A stretch of 64,000 nucleotides of DNA from Bradyrhizobium sp. LMTR 3 (GCF_001693485.1 NZ_MAXC01000043.1:124001-188000), one strand, 5' to 3'. Counted from the first letter of the stretch, positions 54,407 through 63,255 are shown. The notes: generated by a model not told the origin, from the letters alone. Numbers and translations: made by a program.

Positions 54407-55072
54407 CTACGCGGGTTTCGGCTCGGCTGCCGGCGCAGACTGCTGTGCCAGTCGCCGCTCGAGCGTTTCAATATTCTGAAACAGCCGGGCACTCGACAGC
54501 CGCAGGAAATAGAAGCCGAAGGCCGGGTTCTGCACGTAGAGCTCCTCAACCTTGGTGTAACTGACGCTCAGGATGAGGCCGGATTCGACGCATTCCAGCG
54601 TCTGGGTTCGCATGTTCGACGGCGACAGCATACCGAGTTCGCCAACGATGGCGCCTACCGGCAGCACGATGCCGGATTCGACGAGCTTGAATTTGCCGCT
54701 GACAATATAGAGCATGTCCTCGGCCTTCTCATCCTTGTAGAACAGGATTTCGCCGGCCTGGCATTGGCGCTCGGTCATGAACGGTTTCAACCATTCCATC
54801 GACAGGTCGCTGTTGACGGATTTTTTGACGTCGCGCACTAGCTGCAACATCTGGTGCAGCCGATAGGAATTAACCAGCAGCATGATCAACTGCACCACCA
54901 TGACCAGGTAGTTTCGGGCGGGAATTGCGGTGATGATCAGGATGACGTTGGCGAGAATGCCGAAAACCCGCAAGGGGATCATGGTCTTCATCGTCGTGGT
55001 GGCAACCACGAAGATCGTGGCAAACAGCGCACCGGCCGTTCCCGCGTGTTGTGCCAGATGAGACGTATCCAT
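54407..55072 (-). CDS. Membrane protein with cyclic nucleotide-binding domain
   Basis: A 221-aa protein. Residues 12-75 contain three hydrophobic segments (ALFATIFVVATTTM, LRVFGILANVILIITAI, YLVMVVQLIMLLVNSY) in a layout resembling Popeye/CRP-like membrane proteins. A cNMP-binding domain covers about 95-200: CQAGEILFYKDEKAEDMLYIVSGKFKLVESGIVLPVGAIVGELGMLSPSNMRTQTLECVESGLILSVSY; the phosphate-binding cassette region is GELGMLSPSNMRTQT, where the usual Arg-Ser/Thr-Ala is Arg-Thr-Gln. There is no helix-turn-helix, so it is not a CRP-type transcription factor. It precedes the IorB-like gene by 17 bp. Confidence 0.85.
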   Translation of the reverse strand: MDTSHLAQHAGTAGALFATIFVVATTTMKTMIPLRVFGILANVILIITAIPARNYLVMVVQLIMLLVNSYRLHQMLQLVRDVKKSVNSDLSMEWLKPFMTERQCQAGEILFYKDEKAEDMLYIVSGKFKLVESGIVLPVGAIVGELGMLSPSNMRTQTLECVESGLILSVSYTKVEELYVQNPAFGFYFLRLSSARLFQNIETLERRLAQQSAPAAEPKPA

Positions 55073-55334
55073 TGGAGGCCAACCAATTTTCTTCAGGGAG
55101 TGATCTAATTCACGTTTCTGTTGCCGTGCCCGCTATCGTAATATCCGCGGGCTTGCTTTGGTATACGAGGAAAACGCGACGATTTGTCGGGATTCTCACC
55201 TTTCCGGGGTAAAATTCACCCGCAATGGCGCTTGCTGGACAGTGCCAGCCGCGGCTTGGGTTTTGACAAGGCGTTTGACGGTCCTCCCGGCCCGACGGCC
55301 TGCCAAGGCAGACAAAAGAATAATGGAGAACAGG

Positions 55335-56111
55335 ATGTCCGAAGCGGCGAGCGCACCGGTCCTCGAAATCAAAGGCGCGCGCGCCACCGTCCGCCTCAAC
55401 CGGCCGAAACATCTGAACCGGCTGCAGAGCGAGGACCTCGGCGAACTCATGAAACTGTTCGACCGGATCGAGGCCGATCCCGCGATCCGCGTGCTGGTGC
55501 TGACCGGCACCGGCCGCGCATTCAGCGCCGGCTATGATCTCAATTCGGTCGCGGACCGAGCGATCAGCGAGAAGGAACAGCCGAGCGCGGGATCGGCATT
55601 CGAAGCAGTGGTCGACCGGCTGGAGGACCTCGGCGTGCCCACGATCTGCCGGCTCAATGGCGGCGTCTATGGCGGCTCGACCGACCTGGCGCTGGCCTGC
55701 GATTTCCGTATCGGGGTCGATACGGCCGAAATGTTCATGCCGGCGGCGCGGCTTGGCCTGCACTACTACAAGAGCGGAATTAAGCGCTACGTCTCGCGGC
55801 TCGGTGTCGACAACGCAAAAATGTTGTTTCTCACCGCGCAGACGATTACCGCGCCGGAAATGCTGCGGATCGGTTACCTCACTGCCATGGTGCCGGTGGA
55901 GAAACTGGACGAGGAAGTTGATCGTCTCGCCACCATCCTGGCCGGCAACGCGCCACTGGCGATGCGCGGCATGAAGCGCGCCATCAACGAATTCGCCCGC
56001 GGCAAGCTTGACGAAGAAGCTGCCGACCGCCGCCATCGCGAGAGCATGCGCAGCGCCGAGATCAAGGAAGGCATCGAGGCGTTCGCGGAAAAGCGGCCGC
56101 CGAGATTCTAG
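55335..56111 (+). CDS. Enoyl-CoA hydratase/isomerase family protein
   Basis: A 258-aa crotonase. Oxyanion-hole segments are AFSAGYDLNS near 60 and RLNGGVYGGSTDLALACDFRIG near 105; the usual GGG-x-E loop is GGSTD here, so one of the two catalytic glutamates is replaced by Asp, as in several crotonase-fold isomerases and hydrolases. The frame extends up to 55158 and an ATG exists at 55323, but ATG 55335 lies seven bases after GGAG and gives the common MSEAASAPVLEIKG start. It stands alone, divergent from the cNMP-binding gene across a 262-bp gap. Substrate unknown. Confidence 0.87.
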   Translation: MSEAASAPVLEIKGARATVRLNRPKHLNRLQSEDLGELMKLFDRIEADPAIRVLVLTGTGRAFSAGYDLNSVADRAISEKEQPSAGSAFEAVVDRLEDLGVPTICRLNGGVYGGSTDLALACDFRIGVDTAEMFMPAARLGLHYYKSGIKRYVSRLGVDNAKMLFLTAQTITAPEMLRIGYLTAMVPVEKLDEEVDRLATILAGNAPLAMRGMKRAINEFARGKLDEEAADRRHRESMRSAEIKEGIEAFAEKRPPRF

Positions 56112-56114
56112 GGC

Positions 56115-56268
56115 CTGCGTTCCCCGGATGCTGCGCAGCGCCATCAGCGCGTTCACGCGCGTCTTTGACGCGCTATGGCACGCGGCGTGGTGCGCTGCGT
56201 GCCGGGGTCCACTGGGTCCCGGCTCTGCGTCGCGTCATTTCATGCCGCGCCGCGTCCGGGACATGATA
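56115..56268. repeat. Dispersed palindromic repeat, family G copy 3
   Basis: Longer and more diverged than copies 1 and 2: TTCCCCGGATGCTGCGCAGC at the left, GCCGCGTCCGGGACA at the right, with GGGTCCCGGCTCTGCG and an extra internal GCGCGTCTTTGACGCGC hairpin. It fills most of the 288-bp gap downstream of the crotonase gene. Confidence 0.8.
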
Positions 56269-56399
56269 TTCGCTTGATGCGATCATCACGAAACACTCCT
56301 GAAACACGATTCTCCGCTTCGCGCGTGAACGCAGTTCGCCTGTGGTCCGACTGATGGGCAGGGACGCAACAACGGCCTCGTGCCAAGCAACTGGAGAAA

Positions 56400-56666
56400 A
56401 TGAGTATGTTTCGCAAGATTACCCTCGGACTGATTGCCGCCGCCTCGCTGACCATTGCCGCTGCAGCGCCCGCTTCCGCCGGCGGCTTCTACCACGGCCA
56501 TCACTGGGGCCATCATTGGGGCCATGGATACGGTTGGGGCCCGGCCATCGGCGTCGGCTTCGGCGGCGTCTACGTCAACACCGGTTTGAACGGCTGCCTG
56601 CAGCAGCGCTGGGTCGAAACCCGCCGTGGCATGCGCCTGCGCACCGTGAACGTCTGCGCCTACTGA
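56400..56666 (+). CDS. Small exported Gly/His-rich protein
   Basis: An 88-aa preprotein. The signal peptide MFRKITLGLIAAASLTIAAAAPASA is followed by a Gly/His/Trp repeat block (GGFYHGHHWGHHWGHGYGWG) and a conserved-looking end GVYVNTGLNGCLQQRWVETRRGMRLRTVNVCAY with two cysteines that could pair. Similar small proteins are common in Bradyrhizobium but unnamed. The His-rich block could bind metal (inference). A GGAG ribosome site precedes the ATG; a second in-frame ATG is at 56406. A clear intrinsic terminator follows, showing a single-gene transcript. Confidence 0.8.
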   Translation: MSMFRKITLGLIAAASLTIAAAAPASAGGFYHGHHWGHHWGHGYGWGPAIGVGFGGVYVNTGLNGCLQQRWVETRRGMRLRTVNVCAY

Positions 56667-56688
56667 TCGAACAGCATTTGCAAGAAAG

Positions 56689-56721
56689 ATCCCGGCCGCT
56701 TGCCACGCGACCGGGATTTTT
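56689..56721 (+). terminator. Rho-independent terminator after the Gly/His-rich gene
   Basis: ATCCCGG at 56689-56695 and CCGGGAT at 56711-56717 with a 15-base loop, followed by TTTTT. It ends the small exported protein transcript. Confidence 0.85.
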
Positions 56722-56898
56722 CCGCTTGCCTGGTACGTTGACCCCTGCCCGCTGCAGCCATATTGTGACGCCTGCGGTGCAAGCCGCGCCCGGGCCCGCG
56801 GGAAGGGTTGAACCCACTTGCAGCTTTCGAGCGACATCTAGAGCCTTTGTGCAGCCGGTATTGCGGGCCGTCGGCGATGTCACGCACGGAGGTGTCTG

Positions 56899-58524
56899 AT
56901 GAACCGGTCTCCCGATCGATTGAATCTCGATCATCTGAAGAAACAAGCCAAGGAATTGATCCGCCTCTATCGAAGCCGCGACCCGGCGACGGTGGCGCGG
57001 TTTCGGCATGCGCTGCCGGCGGCGGCCGGCCGCAGCGACGGCGAGATCGCGTCCCTCGAACTTCGTCTGCACGACGCGCAATCATGCATCGCGCGCGAGC
57101 ACGGTTTTGCTTCCTGGCCCGACCTGAAACAATACGTCGAAGTGCAGATGGCAGCGCGCAACGAGCGCGCCGCTCGCGTCCTGCACTGGGCTCAGCTCAT
57201 CTATTCCGGCGACGTCAGCGGCGCAGCCAACCGCGCCAACCCGCGCGTCGCGCTGCGCATCCTGGCCGATGACCCTGAACTCGTCGCGGGCGATCCTTAT
57301 CTCGCCTGTGCGATCGGCGACGAAAGCGCGCTGCGGCGAGCGACACAGGCCGATCCGGCCTGGATCAACCGTCCCGGCGGCCCGCTGCGATTGCCGCCGC
57401 TGTTCGCGGTCGCGCATTCGAGCCTGCTGCGCGTGGAAGAATTTCGCGAGCGCCTGCATCGCTGCGCGCAATCGCTCATCGCTGATGGCGCCGACGTCAA
57501 CCAGCACATCTACAGCCGCTGGCCGCCTGGATCGCTGAACGAGCCGGACCAACACTATCCGCTCTCGACGCTCTATGGCGCGGCCGGCAACAACCATTAT
57601 CCGGCGCTAACCAAGTTGCTGCTCGAAGCGGGAGCAGATCCCAATGACGGCGAATCGCTTTATCATTCATTGGAGAATCCGGCATGCACGCGGCTATTGC
57701 TGGAGCACGGCGCGCGGATCGCAGAGAGCAACGCGATCTACCGCTCGATCGATCTCGAGGACGACACCGCGCTGAAATTGCTTCTGGAGCATGGCGGCGA
57801 TCCGAACGAACCGGCGCGGAACGAGCCGCTGACCGATTGGGGCTCGCCTTTGGCATGGGCGATCTACCGCCGGCGCCCCCGCCATGTGAAGGCATTGCTG
57901 GAAGCAGGCGCCGACCGGTTGCGACCAACCGCTGACGGCATCAGTCCCTACAGGCTGGCGCTGCGGTTCGGACTCTCCGAGGTCGCAGCCCTGCTCCGCG
58001 AGGGCGAACCTGATATCTCCGACGAAGAGCGGTTCGTCGCCGCATGTGCGCGCTGCGATGAAACCGAGGCGCGAGCGATCCGCTCGCGGCGGCCCGACCT
58101 GCCAGCCTCGTTGTCGCCGGCGAAGTTACGATTACTGCCTGACATGGCCGCGGCCGGCGCCGATGACGTCGTCAAGCTGATGGTGGGGCTGGGATGGCCG
58201 ATCGCGGTGCACGGCGGTGACTGGGATGCATCCGCGCTCAACCTCGCGGTTTTCCGCGGCGACGCCGCGCTGACGCGCTTCCTCCTCGAACACGGCGCTG
58301 ACTGGACCGAGCAGCATGGCCACGGCGACAATGCCTGCGGTACCTTGGGTTGGGCCTCCTGCAACGAACCGATCGAGGGCGGCGATTGGCTCGGCTGCGC
58401 ACGCGCCCTGCTCGATCACGGCATGCCGGGCGCAACGGCGATTCCAGGCGATCCCGAGTGGGTGATGGTCGCAGGAATCAGGAAGCGGTTTTCGGATGAG
58501 GTTACCGAGGAATTGCTGGGTTAG
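56899..58524 (+). CDS. Ankyrin-repeat protein
   Basis: A 541-aa protein. The N-terminal ~90 residues (LDHLKKQAKELIRLYRSRDPATVARFRHALP, then LRLHDAQSCIAREHGFASWPDLKQYVE) form a module common at the start of bacterial ankyrin proteins. Repeats of the type LTKLLLEAGADPNDGESLYHSLEN, CTRLLLEHGARI, LKLLLEHGGDPN, VKALLEAGADRLR, VVKLMVGLGWPI and LTRFLLEHGADWTE run from about 180 to 520. No signal peptide, no membrane segment. The stop codon overlaps that of the convergent nitroreductase gene. Binding partner unknown. Confidence 0.87.
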   Translation: MNRSPDRLNLDHLKKQAKELIRLYRSRDPATVARFRHALPAAAGRSDGEIASLELRLHDAQSCIAREHGFASWPDLKQYVEVQMAARNERAARVLHWAQLIYSGDVSGAANRANPRVALRILADDPELVAGDPYLACAIGDESALRRATQADPAWINRPGGPLRLPPLFAVAHSSLLRVEEFRERLHRCAQSLIADGADVNQHIYSRWPPGSLNEPDQHYPLSTLYGAAGNNHYPALTKLLLEAGADPNDGESLYHSLENPACTRLLLEHGARIAESNAIYRSIDLEDDTALKLLLEHGGDPNEPARNEPLTDWGSPLAWAIYRRRPRHVKALLEAGADRLRPTADGISPYRLALRFGLSEVAALLREGEPDISDEERFVAACARCDETEARAIRSRRPDLPASLSPAKLRLLPDMAAAGADDVVKLMVGLGWPIAVHGGDWDASALNLAVFRGDAALTRFLLEHGADWTEQHGHGDNACGTLGWASCNEPIEGGDWLGCARALLDHGMPGATAIPGDPEWVMVAGIRKRFSDEVTEELLG

Positions 58525-59216
58525 TCCACGAACGTCACCGTATCGGCGACGCTCGCCCGCGAGGTGCGGTAGCTGTTCACCTTGTGGGCGTGGTCGGCAT
58601 AGCCGAAGGAGATGCCGCAGACCACGCGGCGGTCATCCGCCAGATTGAAGTGACGGCGGATCAATCCGGAATGCCGCGCCAGCGCGGCCTGCGGAATGGT
58701 GCCGAGGCCGAGCGCCTGCGCCGCCAGCATGAAATTGCTGACATAGGCGCCGCAATCGACCGCGCCATAGACGCCGAGCGGCTCGTCGGTGTGGATAACA
58801 GCGACATGCGGAGCGCCGAAGAAATTGTAGTTCTCCAGCGCCTGTTTGGCGTAGGCCATCTTGTCGCCTCTGGCGATGCCGAGCGTGTTGTAGAGCTGAA
58901 AGCCGCTCTCGCGGCGGCGTTCGAGATAGACGCCGAGATATTCGCGCGGCGGCGGGAAATCATGATCATCCTTGGCGCCGGAGGCGGCTTCGGCATAGAT
59001 CGCCTTGCGAAATGTCTCCTTGGCCTCGCCGCTGGCGATCAGCACCTGCCAGGGCTGGCTGTTGCACCATGACGCCGTGCGCTGCGAGACCTTAAGAATG
59101 TGCTCGATGGTCTCGCGCGGCACTTCTCGCGGCAGGAACGCACGCACGGAGTAGCGCTCGTTCAAGAGGTCTTCGAGCACGTCGATGCGGTCTTGTTGAT
59201 TCACGGTAACGTCCAT
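58521..59216 (-). CDS. Nitroreductase family protein
   Basis: A 231-aa FMN oxidoreductase: RYSVRAFLPREVP near 20 (FMN phosphate contact), RTASWCNSQPWQVLIASG near 48, then the AQALGLGTIPQAALARHSG stretch near 165 and VVCGISFGYADH near 200. Members reduce nitroaromatics, quinones or flavins with NAD(P)H. The frame is open to 59294 through a repeat; ATG at 59216 is preceded by AGGAAG. It is the last gene of the leftward operon after three acyl-CoA dehydrogenases and may only be read through at low level because of the repeat in the gap. It overlaps the ankyrin gene's stop by four bases. Confidence 0.88.
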   Translation of the reverse strand: MDVTVNQQDRIDVLEDLLNERYSVRAFLPREVPRETIEHILKVSQRTASWCNSQPWQVLIASGEAKETFRKAIYAEAASGAKDDHDFPPPREYLGVYLERRRESGFQLYNTLGIARGDKMAYAKQALENYNFFGAPHVAVIHTDEPLGVYGAVDCGAYVSNFMLAAQALGLGTIPQAALARHSGLIRRHFNLADDRRVVCGISFGYADHAHKVNSYRTSRASVADTVTFVD

Positions 59217-59235
59217 GGCGCTTCCTGCTATCTGC

Positions 59236-59324
59236 GTAGGGTGGGTTAGCCGAAGGCGTAACCCACCGCTTTGATCGCGTCGCTGTGGGAGCATGGTGGG
59301 TTACGCTTCGCTAACCCACCCTAC
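59236..59324. repeat. Dispersed palindromic repeat, family A' copy 1
   Basis: GTAGGGTGGGTTAGCCGAAG...TTCGCTAACCCACCCTAC, 89 bp, inner GTAACCCACC and GGTGGGTTAC; the central ~35 bases differ from copy 2 while the arms are the same. Between the nitroreductase and acyl-CoA dehydrogenase genes. Confidence 0.92.
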
Positions 59325-59353
59325 GATCCTGCACCGCGTCTGGGACACGAGAA

Positions 59354-60598
59354 CTATCGTCCCTTGGTCGGGATCTTGTTGAACGGCACGTCCTTGTCGA
59401 CTCTGATATCGCCGGGCAGGCCGAGCACACGCTCGGCGATGATGTTGCGCAGGATCTCGTCGGTGCCGCCGGCAATGCGCATCGAGGGCGAGGACAACAG
59501 CATCTGCTGGAACTGGCCGCGCGCCATTTCCTCATCCGCGCCGGTGAGCGCGCCAGCCGCGCCCTGCAGATCCATCGCGTAGGTCGCGATATCCTGCAGC
59601 ATCGAACCCGACACCAGCTTGCCGATCGAATTTTCCGGGCCCGGCCGCTCGCCTTTCGACAGCGAGGAGATGGCGCGGTAGCTGGTGTATTTCAGCCCGC
59701 TCGCCTTGACCGCCCAGTTCGCGAGTTTTGAGCGCGTCGCGGGATCGTCGATCGCGAGCCCGTCATCGGTCATCAGGTTGGAGCAGAACTCGAGCATCTC
59801 GGGGAAACCCGTCGCAAGTCGCGAACCGATCGACATCCGCTCGTTCATCAGCGTGGTCAGCGACACGTTCCAGCCGTCGCCGACCGCGCCGAGCCGTTGG
59901 CTGTCCGGGATCACCACATCGGTGAAATAGACCTCGTTGAACTCCTGCATGCCGTTGGCCTGCTTGATCGGCCGCACCTCGACACCTTTGCTCTTCATGT
60001 CGAGGAAGAACATCGTCAGGCCCTTGTGCTTGGGCACGTTGGGATCGGTGCGCGTGATCAACAGGCCGTAGTCGGAATAATGCGCGCCCGAGGTCCAGAT
60101 CTTCTGGCCGTTGACGATCCAGTTGTCGCCCTGCTTTTCCGCGCGCGTGCGCAGCCCTGCGACGTCAGAGCCGCCGGCGGGTTCGGAGAAGAGCTGACAC
60201 CAGATGTGTTCGCCGGACGCAAGCTTCGGCAGATAGTAGCGCTTGTGCGCCTCGCTGCCGAACGCCATCACGGTCGGGCCGCACATGCCCTCGCCGATCT
60301 GGAACGGCTGCGTCAGCTTGCCGTAGACGCCCTCTTCCTGCTGCCAGATCACCTTCTCGATCGGGCTGGCGCCGCGGCCGCCATATTCCTTCGGCCAATG
60401 CAGGCAGGCCCAGCCGCCCTCGGCCTTCTTCTTCTGCCAGGCCTTGCCGACGTCGACGATATCTTCCTTTTCCAGCCGGATGCGGCCGAGCGAGGATTTT
60501 GAAAGCTCCGCCTCGTATTGCTTCGGTGCGTTGGCGTCGATCCACTTGCGGGCCGTGGCTCGGAATTCGGCTTCCTGCGGCGTGTCGTCGAAGTTCAT
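59354..60598 (-). CDS. Acyl-CoA dehydrogenase family protein (paralogue A)
   Basis: A 414-aa FAD acyl-CoA dehydrogenase: MNFDDTPQEAEFRATARKWI opening, HWPKEYGGRGASPIEKVIWQQEEG near 75, CQLFSEPAGGSDVAGLRTRA near 138, INGQKIW-type NGQKIWTSGAHYSDYGLLITR and the C-terminal RIAGGTDEILRNIIAERVLGLPGDIRVDKDVPFNKIPTKG. Nearly identical to the next upstream gene, so a tandem duplication. Together with the shorter third dehydrogenase and the feruloyl-CoA synthase homologue it may oxidise phenylpropanoyl- or other aryl-alkanoyl-CoA side chains (inference). Confidence 0.9.
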   Translation of the reverse strand: MNFDDTPQEAEFRATARKWIDANAPKQYEAELSKSSLGRIRLEKEDIVDVGKAWQKKKAEGGWACLHWPKEYGGRGASPIEKVIWQQEEGVYGKLTQPFQIGEGMCGPTVMAFGSEAHKRYYLPKLASGEHIWCQLFSEPAGGSDVAGLRTRAEKQGDNWIVNGQKIWTSGAHYSDYGLLITRTDPNVPKHKGLTMFFLDMKSKGVEVRPIKQANGMQEFNEVYFTDVVIPDSQRLGAVGDGWNVSLTTLMNERMSIGSRLATGFPEMLEFCSNLMTDDGLAIDDPATRSKLANWAVKASGLKYTSYRAISSLSKGERPGPENSIGKLVSGSMLQDIATYAMDLQGAAGALTGADEEMARGQFQQMLLSSPSMRIAGGTDEILRNIIAERVLGLPGDIRVDKDVPFNKIPTKGR

Positions 60599-60621
60599 GG
60601 CGGCTTCCTTTTTTGTTCTGC

Positions 60622-60710
60622 GTAGGGTGGGTTAGCCGAAGGCGTAACCCACCGGTTCTACCGAGTGTCGTGCTTGCAATGGTGGGTTACGCTTCGCTAA
60701 CCCACCCTAC
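60622..60710. repeat. Dispersed palindromic repeat, family A' copy 2
   Basis: Same arms as copy 1 (GTAGGGTGGGTTAGCCGAAG and GCTAACCCACCCTAC) and the same 89-bp length with an unrelated central loop. Between the two paralogous dehydrogenase genes. Confidence 0.92.
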
Positions 60711-60719
60711 GAAATTCTC

Positions 60720-61967
60720 TTAAGCCCTTCCCTTGGTCGGGATCTGGTTGAACGGCACGTCCTTGTCGACGCGGATGTCGCCGGGCAAGCCAAGCACGCG
60801 CTCGGCGATGATGTTGCGCATGATCTCGTCGGTACCGCCTTCGACGCGGGTGCCCGGCGCGCGCAACAGCATCGCCTGGAATTTGCCGGCGATTTCGGCG
60901 TCTTCCGGCCCGCTCAGCACGCCGGCGGCGCCCTGCAGGTCGAGCGCATACATCGCGACTTCCTGGACCATCGATCCCGCGACCAGCTTGCCGATCGAAT
61001 TCTCCGGGCCCGGACGCTCGCCCTTCGAGAGCGCCGAGATCGCACGCATGCTGGTGTATCTCAGGCCGCTCGCCTTCACCGCATAGTTCGCCAGCTTAGA
61101 GCGAACGCTGCGATCCTCGATCGCGGGGCCATCTTCCAGCATCAGGCTGTTGCAGAACTCGAACAGTTCGGGGAAACCTGTCGCGACACCGGCGCCGATC
61201 GACATGCGCTCGTTCATCAGCGTGGTCAGCGAGACGTTCCAGCCGTCATTGACGGCGCCAAGCCGCTGCGAGTCCGGGATCTTCACGTCGGTAAAATAGA
61301 CTTCGTTGAAGTCGGACTGGCCGCTGGCCTGCTTGATCGGCCGCACCTCGACGCCCGGGCTCTTCATGTCCAGGAAGAACATCGTGAGGCCCTTGTGCTT
61401 CGGCACATTGGGATCGGTGCGCGTGAGCAGGATGCCGTAATCCGAATAGTGCGCGCCCGAGGTCCAGATCTTCTGGCCGTTGATGATCCAATCGTCGCCT
61501 TTCTTTTCCGCCCGCGTGCGCAAGCCCGCGACGTCGGAGCCGCCGGCGGGTTCGGAGAATAGCTGGCACCAGATCTTCTCGCCGGAAGCGAGCGGCGGCA
61601 GATAGTTGCGTTTCTGCTCCTCGCCGGCATAGGCCATCATGGTCGGGCCGCACATGCCATGGCCGATGATGAACATGCCGGAGAGTTTGCCGAACGGTCC
61701 CTCTTCCTGCTGCCAGATCACCCGCTCGATCGGCGAGGCGCCGCGGCCGCCATATTCCTTCGGCCAGTGCAGGCAGGCCCAGCCGGCATCGGCCTTCTTC
61801 TTCTGCCAGGCCTTTGCGACCTCGAGAATGTTGGCGCCCTTCAGCACGGTGCGGCCGAGCGAGGACTTTCGAAGTTCTTCCTCATATTGCTTCGGCGCGT
61901 TGCCGGAAATCCATGCGCGGGCCTCGGCGCGGAACGCGGCTTCCTGCGGAGTGTCGTCGAAGTTCAT
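60720..61967 (-). CDS. Acyl-CoA dehydrogenase family protein (paralogue B)
   Basis: A 415-aa paralogue of the preceding gene with the same segments in order (MNFDDTPQEAAFRAEARAWI, HWPKEYGGRGASPIERVIWQQEEG, CQLFSEPAGGSDVAGLRTRA, VEGGTDEIMRNIIAERVLGLPG). Differences cluster in the middle (FGKLSGMFIIGHGMCGPTMMAYAGEEQKRNYLPPLASGEKI) and around 300-360, regions that help shape the acyl pocket and subunit contacts, which may alter substrate range (inference). It lies in the leftward operon with repeats on both sides. Confidence 0.9.
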   Translation of the reverse strand: MNFDDTPQEAAFRAEARAWISGNAPKQYEEELRKSSLGRTVLKGANILEVAKAWQKKKADAGWACLHWPKEYGGRGASPIERVIWQQEEGPFGKLSGMFIIGHGMCGPTMMAYAGEEQKRNYLPPLASGEKIWCQLFSEPAGGSDVAGLRTRAEKKGDDWIINGQKIWTSGAHYSDYGILLTRTDPNVPKHKGLTMFFLDMKSPGVEVRPIKQASGQSDFNEVYFTDVKIPDSQRLGAVNDGWNVSLTTLMNERMSIGAGVATGFPELFEFCNSLMLEDGPAIEDRSVRSKLANYAVKASGLRYTSMRAISALSKGERPGPENSIGKLVAGSMVQEVAMYALDLQGAAGVLSGPEDAEIAGKFQAMLLRAPGTRVEGGTDEIMRNIIAERVLGLPGDIRVDKDVPFNQIPTKGRA

Positions 61968-61995
61968 GTTTCAATCCTCGGTCGCATCCTGCTTC

Positions 61996-62077
61996 GTAGG
62001 ATGGGTGGAGCGAAGCGATACCCATCTCTTTTGCCGTCCGACTTCTGATGGGTTTCGCTGCGCTCTACCCATCCTAC
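61996..62077. repeat. Dispersed palindromic repeat, family A' copy 3 (variant arms)
   Basis: GTAGGATGGGTGGAGCGAAG...GCTCTACCCATCCTAC, 82 bp, inner GATACCCATC and GATGGGTTTC. Its right half (62047-62077) is repeated alone at 63361-63391. Confidence 0.9.
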
Positions 62078-62089
62078 GTTCTCACAAGC

Positions 62090-63217
62090 TCACGCCGCAT
62101 TCTTCTTGCGCATGCGGTCGATCAACTGATCTTCCCAGTACGACAGGCTGCCGAGCGTCAGCGCTGACGCGTTGGCGCGGCGGTAGTACATGTGGCAGTC
62201 GAACTCCCAGGTGAACCCCATGCCGCCGTGGACCTGGATGTTGTTCTTGGAGCAGTGCTGGAACGCCTGCGTTGCGCTGATGCGCGCAGCCGCTGCGGCT
62301 TCCGGCAATTCCGACGCATTGGTCGAGAGCGCCCAGGCGCCGTAGTAGCAATTCGAGCGCGCCAGCGTCGCCGAGACGTACATGTCGGCGAGCATGTGCT
62401 TCACCGCCTGGAACGAGCCGATCGGCCGGCCGAACGCGATACGGTCGAGCGCGTAGTCGCGACCCATTTCGAGCGCGCGATCGGAGCCGCCGACCTGCTC
62501 GAACGCGAGCAGCACCGCGGCGCGGTCGAGCACTTGCGTGAGGATACTCCAGCCCTCGCCGGCCGCTCCGAGCGGTTCGGCCCTGGCTTTCGTGAAGGTG
62601 AGTTCGGCTTGCCCGCGGGTCGGATCGATATTGGTCAGCGGCTTCGCCTCGACGCCGCCGGCCTTGAGGTCGACCAGGAACAGCGAGATATCGGAATCGC
62701 GCCCGGTCGAACCGGTGCGCGCGGCGACGACGGCGAAATGGGCAATCGCGGCATCCGGCACCGGCCTCTTCACGCCGTTCAGCGTATCGCCGGAAGCCTG
62801 CAGCTTGATCGCCTCCGGCGACGGATTGCCCTTGCCCTCGAACAGCGCCAGCGTGCCGATCGCCTCACCGGAAGCGATCTTCGGCAGCCATTTCTGCTTC
62901 TGCGCGTCGGAGCCGGCCAGCAGCAGCGCCTCGGCGGCAAGATAGACCGTGGAGGAGAACGGCACCGGCGCATTCGCGCGGCCCATTTCTTCCGCGATCA
63001 CGCAAAGCTCGAGATGGCCCGCGCCGGCGCCGCCGAACTGTTCGGGAATTGCGACGCCGAGGAAGCCCATTTCGGCGAGGCCTTTCCACAACTCCTTGTC
63101 ATACGGCGCCTTGCCGTCGAGCACCTCGCGCACGGCCTTTGGCGGGCACTTCTCAGTGAGGAATTTCCGCGCCGCGTCGCGCATCTGTTTTTGTTCGTCG
63201 GAGAAATCGAAGTTCAT
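62090..63217 (-). CDS. Acyl-CoA dehydrogenase family protein (short type)
   Basis: A 375-aa acyl-CoA dehydrogenase of the shorter, second-subunit type: MNFDFSDEQKQMRDAARKFL, GVAIPEQFGGAGAGHLELCVIAEEMGR near 55, a middle domain without the usual SEP-G-S-GSD glycine-rich loop (TLALFEGKGNPSPEAIKL), ALDRIAFGRPIGSFQAVKHMLADMYV near 245 and QVHGGMGFTWEFDCHMYYRRA near 330. The last segment resembles heteromeric FadE28/29 (ChsE)-type enzymes in which a long and a short chain form one alpha2-beta2 enzyme, so pairing with one of the two longer dehydrogenases is plausible. Confidence 0.9.
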   Translation of the reverse strand: MNFDFSDEQKQMRDAARKFLTEKCPPKAVREVLDGKAPYDKELWKGLAEMGFLGVAIPEQFGGAGAGHLELCVIAEEMGRANAPVPFSSTVYLAAEALLLAGSDAQKQKWLPKIASGEAIGTLALFEGKGNPSPEAIKLQASGDTLNGVKRPVPDAAIAHFAVVAARTGSTGRDSDISLFLVDLKAGGVEAKPLTNIDPTRGQAELTFTKARAEPLGAAGEGWSILTQVLDRAAVLLAFEQVGGSDRALEMGRDYALDRIAFGRPIGSFQAVKHMLADMYVSATLARSNCYYGAWALSTNASELPEAAAAARISATQAFQHCSKNNIQVHGGMGFTWEFDCHMYYRRANASALTLGSLSYWEDQLIDRMRKKNAA

Positions 63218-63255
63218 GGCGGGTTACCTCAGTTGCTTCGCATTGTTCTATTCCC

